Shown: in pieces, positions 59,294 to 64,000 of the stretch
Layout: each line of letters starts with the position of its first letter
Position numbering within the stretch: position 1 is the stretch's first letter
Assembly (NCBI GenBank): GCA_023213395.1
Contig: CM041465.1
Location: forward strand, 201,693,741-201,757,740
Reading direction: 5' to 3'
DNA length: 64,000 nt
Origin: Cycas panzhihuaensis
Lineage: Eukaryota; Cycadophyta
Notes under the pieces: model-generated
The model's input: the letters and a program-made list of their open reading frames with translations, nothing else
Database searches by the model: none
What the model was told of the DNA's origin: nothing
Made by a program: the position numbers and the translations under genes

Positions 59294-59624
59294 TGTTAGG
59301 AGTGATTAAGTGTTAATCACATAGTTAATTAATCTAAATGTGGCTAATTGATGAGTTGATTAGTTAAATACCCATGATTAACGAAGAGTTTCATATCTTT
59401 AGATGGATGTACCTTATGGGTTTGTATATATATTAAACCTTAAGTTGGATGTGTCATCTTATGTTAGTATAAGAAACATAATAATTTATTTGATTTGGTG
59501 GGTTTTTTATCAAAAGGGTTTTTTCACGTATATCTGGTGTATTGTTCTTTAATGTTTGATAATTGTCATGTATACTAAAGATTTTATGAATGTTATACAT
59601 GTCAAACCATTCATAATCTTAACA
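59294..59624 (+). repeat. 3' LTR of element G
   Basis: 331 bp, TGTTAGGAGTGATTAAGTGT to CATAATCTTAACA, directly preceded by the purine tract AAGGGAGAA (59285-59293). Confidence 0.78.
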
Positions 59625-59639
59625 TTCCTTAAAACATTA

Positions 59640-60850
59640 AGAGTGTAAATTCATTACTATTTTTCAAGCAATATCTTTGATTGGCATCTAGTTAACAAAC
59701 ATTAGCAAAAAATACTTTTGTATATTTAGAGTATTGTTTTATAATTTTAAGTTAGGTTTATTTCTATTCCTAATTCTTGTTTGAGATTTTTCTAGACATT
59801 GCTCTTATAAGGTAATGATTTTTCCAACTTGCATGTACCTCATGAATATTTTGTCTAGGTTAATTTCAGTTGTACCAAGCTTCCTTAACCATTGGTTTCT
59901 TAGAATCACATGGCTACTACTAATCTTAGTTATAGAGAAATTTTTTTTTATGATATTATTTTCTATATTTAGATTGAATACTTCTAAAATGCCTTGTCCT
60001 AAGATATATTGTCTTCCTTCTACATATATCTAAAATTTGAGAGTCCATTTGGGAATAGTTTCAAGCATTGGGCTATGTACTTATTTATAAAATCATGAGT
60101 ACTTCTTGAATCGACCAAATCTTCTTAGTTTGAGAGTATTATATTTGGAGATTTCAGACATAGGTGATAGGGATATTTGTGGTATGTTATGCTTTAGGGT
60201 GGTTGTTATTTCAAGTATGACCTCAAATTTTAGATCATCCTCTCTTCTTGAATTCCCATCTTTTACTAGTTCTAGTGTAATATTGAAAAGTTGATTTTTA
60301 ATGCATTTATACTATGGTACCTATTCTTCCACACATTTAAAACCATAGACATTTCTTCTTCAACCCATCTTGTTCTAATTTAAATCTTTTATAGCATGGA
60401 TCTAGCTTGTGTAAGTGACTTGAAGGGTTTAGTTATCAGTGCATACTTTCCTTCTAGGGTTGGAGGCATTTTTACCCTAACAAATAGGAGAATATATACT
60501 TTAAATCTGGTTTTATTTAATGAGTTGGCTTTGTCTTCATAAATGTGAGCTAATTGCATTATCTTATTAAGGCCTAGGGGCTCTCATGTCAAAACATCAG
60601 CTTGTATTTCTATTGTTACATTGTTAATATATAGTTAAGCTAGATTATGTATGGGAATATTTTCTATTACATATGCTAGTAGTTTGGTGAATGCAATATT
60701 ATATTTCTCAATTGAGTCAATCTATTTTAATTTTCCAAGTTCATAATAATAGTCAATTTTCCAAGTTCATAATAATAGTCTAAATTGGTAATTATCTCAA
60801 ATCTTTTGAGAAATGTTATCATAAATACTCTCTATAAAGGTTGTTAAAGT
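59640..60850 (-). pseudogene. Ty3/gypsy gag-protease remnant (element J)
   Basis: Minus-strand reading from right to left gives gag with FTKLLAYVIENIPIHNLA, EPLGLNKIMQLAHIYEDKAN (about 60520-60590) and VKMPPTLEGKYALITK, then a retropepsin-like region: LVDSRSTHDFINK-like sequence near 60090, YVEGRQYILGQG (about 60010), SSSHVILRNQWLRKLGTTEI (59890-59950). This is the gypsy gag plus clan-AA protease layout. The rest of pol is absent; the 3' LTR of G adjoins it on the left. Stops and frameshifts show it is dead. Confidence 0.75.
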
Positions 60851-60867
60851 TGGTATATTGTTATATA

Positions 60868-61090
60868 TGTTAGAATATAATATTTAATATAAGGGTCATT
60901 TGTTTAATGTGAGAATCATTATGAATTATAATTAAAGAGTATTTAGTGGGTAGTTAGGTGGTTAGGTTATTAGGTAGTTATATAATAATCATTAATAACC
61001 TTAAACCATGAATTATATATGTACACATTCGATTATTCAAAAAGATATATTGGTTTTTTTTTTTTATCGAGTGTATATATTTTTCTTACA
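60868..61090 (+). repeat. Isolated LTR (L) with adjoining primer site
   Basis: TGTTAGAATATAATATTTAA to TTTTTCTTACA, 223 bp, immediately followed by TGGCATCAAAGTAGG (61091-61105), an initiator-Met-like primer site with one change. This suggests a 5' LTR. No partner or TSD was seen before the window ends; the PPR pseudogene begins about 0.2-0.4 kb downstream. Confidence 0.6.
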
Positions 61091-61484
61091 TGGCATCAAA
61101 GTAGGTTTGAGAGGTAACCATGCTCATTCTTCTTGAGATGGTACTTCTCAAACTTAGAATATGTGAGAAAGTAGAACTTCTACATTGAATATTCTCTACA
61201 TTCGTAGGATGAGGACATGAGTAAGATGGAGAGAAGGCCATGGCAAAGGCCTGCTATGAAAATTAGAGATTCGTGGAAGAAAGAGTAGGTCTAGAGTATG
61301 GGGGCTAAATTTTATAGGATTCCTGAGTCTTCAATTCACGTCTATACTATCTCCTACCTAGTTTATTACTCAGATGTAGTTGCCTACACTCTATGCAACA
61401 AATAATGCCAATTGAAGCACACTAAATTCTTCAAAGTACAAGTGAAGGAAGTTCCCCAAAAAAAATATTAATGACAAAATTTCA

Positions 61485-62745
61485 ATGTTAAAGGTTAATC
61501 CAAGTTTGGAAACCAGAGATGGTGATGATTCCACAATGATTTATAGGATCATGAGGGAAAATGAAGGTGAAATTGATGCTGCATTGGAAAAATATGGAAT
61601 CAAATATATCCTAAGCTAATGGAAAAGGTGTTAGATATGTTTGAGTATTTATAGAAGCCTATTTTTAGGAATTTTTCATGGGTAGGCTATTAGTCTGCCT
61701 ATAAACACACACCTCAGGCCTATAATTTGATGATGAAGATTATGGCCAAGATGTGAGAGTTGGATTCCACCTAGGTGAAGAATGAAGAGTTAGTTACTAA
61801 TGAAACCTTTGTTATTCTTATGAGGAGATATATGAGGGTTGGAATGGTCAAAGCAGCCTTATGCACATTCAATTTAATGGAGTATTTTAGGTGTGAGGAT
61901 GATGTAGATGCCTTCAATGTTCTACTAGGCATATTGTGCAAGGAAGACAAGGCTTAAGAGAATTGCAAAGTCTAATAACCTCTTAGATCAAATGGTAATC
62001 CATAGAATCACACCTAGTGCTGTGACTTATATTACCCTTATAGATGGCTATTGTATAGCATCTAGGGTTGAAGATTCCCAAAACTCTTAGAGCATGTGAA
62101 AATAGAGAGCTACAAACTTAATGTTATCATACATAATTCCATTATCGATGCATTTAGGGAAGGTAGAAGGTTTCAAGAAGCCCTTACAGTGATGGATAAA
62201 ATGGCTACTAATGGCTACACACCCAATATCTCCACCTACAGCTCATTGGTCAAAGGATTATGTAAGCAAGAAGATCTAGTCAGTGTGAGTAAAATCCTTA
62301 AAATAATGATAAAAAGAGGATGTCTTCCCACAGCCATGACGTCTGATTACTTCTTTAGGTTCTTCTTCAAATATGGGAAAATAAAAGAGGGCATGAATAT
62401 ATACACTAAGATGATACAATCTGGATATGTTTGGGATTGACTCACTTACCAATTATTGATAAAGATGTGTGAGAAGGGTCAAGTGATGTTGGCATTACAA
62501 GTTAAGAAGGATATGGATACCAAAGATTGTGACTGTGATCTAGAAACCTATACCAAGTTGATTAATTAACTTTGCAGATTAAACAAATTAGAGGAAGCCT
62601 ATAAACACTTCTAGGTAATGGTCCATAAGGACATTTCACCATAGTATGTTACCTATGAAATGCTCATAGATAGATTGAGGAAATTAGACCACTATGATAA
62701 TGTTCGCTTGCTCTCAGACATGAGGGCAGTAAATCTGTATTCAAA
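61485..62745 (+). pseudogene. Pentatricopeptide-repeat (PPR) protein pseudogene
   Basis: Translated blocks read NPSLETRDGDD, IMRENEGEIDAALEKYG, then ELVTNETFVILMRRYMRVGM and VKAALCTFNLMEYFRCEDDV (61775-61957), AFNVLLGILCKEDKA, a 114-codon open stretch (62096-62440) with VIIHNSIIDAFREGRRFQEA, MATNGYTPNISTYSSLVKGL and CKQEDLVSVSKILKIMIKRG, and later LTYQLLIKMCEKGQ and ETYTKLIN.LCRLNKLEEAY. These are about 35-residue PPR units (helix-turn-helix, xTYxxLIxxxCK). PPR proteins are mostly RNA-binding factors of mitochondria or plastids, and this one resembles mitochondrial P-class members. Frameshifts near 61610, 61955 and 62090 and TAG/TAA stops at Gln/Trp positions show decay. The N-terminus may extend to an ATG at 61298. 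Confidence 0.88.
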
Positions 62746-62759
62746 GATATTAAAATACA

Positions 62760-63150
62760 TATAAAAGGGGTAATGCCTAAGAACTTTTAGATTTAATACT
62801 TGATAAAGCTCAAAAAATTTCTAAAAGACTGAGAAGTAGGGTGAGTTCTAAGAGGCTTACTAAAATAGGCAGCATAAGCCCATAACAAGAGCTCCTATAG
62901 AGCATTGTAGAAATTTCTTGGTAGTTCATAGAATAGATCAAAGCTAAAGCAAACTGTGGATGAGAAAGTTCCATATAATATCCAAAGACAAAAATGGTGG
63001 ACCCATTCATTTGGCATAGAATTATAGTATATTTAGGTAGGCTTAAGAATCTAAATTACTACTTGAGCCAGGTGATCTTCATTTAAATCTCCCCACATGT
63101 AACAAAGTTTTACTTTCTTATGCCTTCTTGAATCAATAATTTTCTTATTG
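62760..63150. other. Short intergenic stretch
   Basis: No feature supported between the two pseudogenes. The minus-strand frame at 62810-63010 has no recognisable domain. Confidence 0.4.
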
Positions 63151-63186
63151 ATGATGCTTTTAGAATGGTTTATTCTCAATGCAAGG

Positions 63187-63621
63187 GCCTCTAAAACTTA
63201 CCCTTAATAGGTTAGTACCATCCTTAAGAATGGGTACATCATGATCAAGGATAGAGCCTATAAGGTGATTGAGGTATCCACCTCAAACACTAGAAAACAT
63301 GGCCATGATAAGTGCCATTTTGTTGTTATCAATTCTTTTAATGGTAAACAACTTGAAGATATTGTTACATCCTCTTACAACTATGGTGTTTCCCATGTTA
63401 CTTGCACTAATTATCAGTTGATTGATATTTCTGAGGATGGATTTATGAGTTTGTTGATTGATAGTGGAAATCCCAAGGATGATCTTAAACTCCCCATTGA
63501 TGAACCGCCACTTACCCAAATCAAAGAAGTATTTAGAGAGGGAAAAGACCTGGTTATTACTATGATGTCTATAATAGGTGAGGAGCATATTTGTGCAGTA
63601 AAAGATATTAGTCCAAAGTAA
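63187..63621 (+). pseudogene. eIF5A: Intronless eIF5A pseudogene
   Basis: From 63187 the frame reads ASKTYP, two stops (TAA 63205, TAG 63208) exactly where the family has Gln-Gln, then TILKNGYIMIKDRAYKVIEV and a 126-codon open stretch to the stop at 63619. It matches plant eIF5A along almost its full length (usual 159 residues): KCHFVVINSFNGKQLEDIV, TNYQLIDISEDGFMSLL, PPLTQIKEVFREGKDLVITM, GEEHICAVKDISPK. The hypusine loop is altered to NTRKHGHDK (hypusine-position Lys at 63295-63297 kept). eIF5A promotes translation elongation and termination. Plant eIF5A genes normally have introns, so an uninterrupted copy suggests a retrocopy. The true N-terminus is degraded, and no poly(A) tail was seen. 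Confidence 0.9.
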
Positions 63622-64000
63622 CCTTTTGGGTTGTTGAATTGGTTGGACGCAATGCCATTTACTATTTCTTGGTATTGTTTATATCTTAATGTGCTGCTTT
63701 CAATTTAAAATATGTTTATAGGATTTTTTGTGCACATATGCTTTCATGGCTATTGGAGTGATCACTTTTGGATTCCAAGCTATCATACTTGGCTATATGA
63801 AATTACAAGTCAAGTTGCATACTCCATTGTATGTAGTCACAAGTCAAGTTACAAATGTCATGCTTGAAAATAGTGACATGACACCTTTATTCTATTAAGG
63901 TTCTGAGGTACAACTAGCCTCCTATATCTTTTTTATAAGCTTAATGCTTTTTTATGACATGCTCCTATGATATAGGAAAATTTTGCTACTTTGAGGAAGA
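63622..64000. other. 3' flank of the eIF5A copy
   Basis: Non-coding. The first 100 bases could be retained 3' UTR. Short similar phrases ATGAAATTACAAGTCAAGTT and GTAGTCACAAGTCAAGTTAC near 63797 and 63834 form a small direct repeat. Confidence 0.4.

Larger units (their letters stand above)
26718..59624 (+). mobile_element. Ty1/copia element G, expanded by at least six nested insertions
   Basis: The outermost element of the central region. A 5' LTR ends ACCATTCATAATCTTAATA at 27114 with an adjacent TGGTATCAGAG PBS (27115 on). A 3' LTR (59294-59624) ends ACCATTCATAATCTTAACA and is preceded by the purine tract AAGGGAGAA. Between them are the pieces of one copia polyprotein: gag at 28386-28696, 44770-44777 and 47730-48230, then PR/IN/RT to 49926, RT from 57497 and RNase H to 59240. 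They are separated by E, H (gag), F (RT) and a solo LTR (RNase H). Frames resume across each junction. The left boundary is approximate: similarity to the 3' LTR is convincing only for the last 130 bp, and no TSD was found. Confidence 0.75.

Noticed and set aside
61298-61484. Extension of the PPR pseudogene N-terminus to an ATG at 61298
   Set aside because: Protein-like translation (FYRIPESSIHVYTISYLV) but out of frame with the PPR blocks and without recognised family similarity; mentioned only as a possibility.
1-64000. CRISPR array, prophage, integron, bacterial operons, rRNA or tRNA genes
   Set aside because: No regularly spaced short repeats, no bacterial gene arrangement and no recognisable tRNA or rRNA sequence; the content is that of a plant nuclear genome.

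Overview
The window is nuclear DNA of a land plant, most likely a seed plant with a large, repeat-rich genome; a gymnosperm is a reasonable guess but is not proven by the sequence. One intact, apparently functional gene is visible: an intronless 3-ketoacyl-CoA synthase (KCS, very-long-chain fatty-acid elongase condensing enzyme) at 21392-22966. It sits in a CG-containing island (about 18.75-23.6 kb), whereas nearly everything else is AT-rich, CpG-poor and made of decayed LTR retrotransposons. There are no bacterial-type operons, CRISPR arrays or rRNA genes.

Layout: 1-2.9 kb is the gag and leader of a minus-strand Ty1/copia element (I) running off the left edge. 2.96-5.1 kb is a plus-strand Ty3/gypsy chromovirus remnant (K) with RT, RNase H and a chromodomain. 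5119-16888 is a minus-strand copia element (B), with plus-strand copia element A (9823-15107, exact TSD) inserted in its leader. 16.9-18.75 kb is AT-rich filler; 18.75-23.3 kb is the KCS island; 23.3-26.7 kb is non-coding and includes a tandem duplication of about 0.47 kb.

From about 26.7 to 59.6 kb lies one old plus-strand copia element (G) swollen to about 33 kb by insertions. E (28702-44764) is in its gag and itself contains the probable element D, which carries a host BRCT-gene fragment; D's 3' LTR is split by element C (33294-41386). H (44783-47725) is also in the gag, F (49932-57491, minus strand) is in the RT, and a solo LTR (58356-58708) is in the RNase H. Short target-site duplications bound these insertions; they are exact for A, C and E and differ by one or two transitions for B, D, F and the solo LTR. 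When E, H, F and the solo LTR are mentally removed, G's reading frames run on across the junctions.

59.6-64 kb holds a minus-strand gypsy gag-protease remnant (J), an isolated LTR (L), a PPR-protein pseudogene and an intronless eIF5A pseudogene.

Common theme: premature stops in most copies are what C-to-T (or G-to-A) change makes from CAA, CAG, CGA and TGG codons, as expected of long-term cytosine methylation. KCS, in the island, has escaped. Only KCS is predicted to act in the cell (ER fatty-acid elongation, upstream of waxes, suberin and sphingolipids); the rest is a fossil record of insertion and gene-fragment capture.
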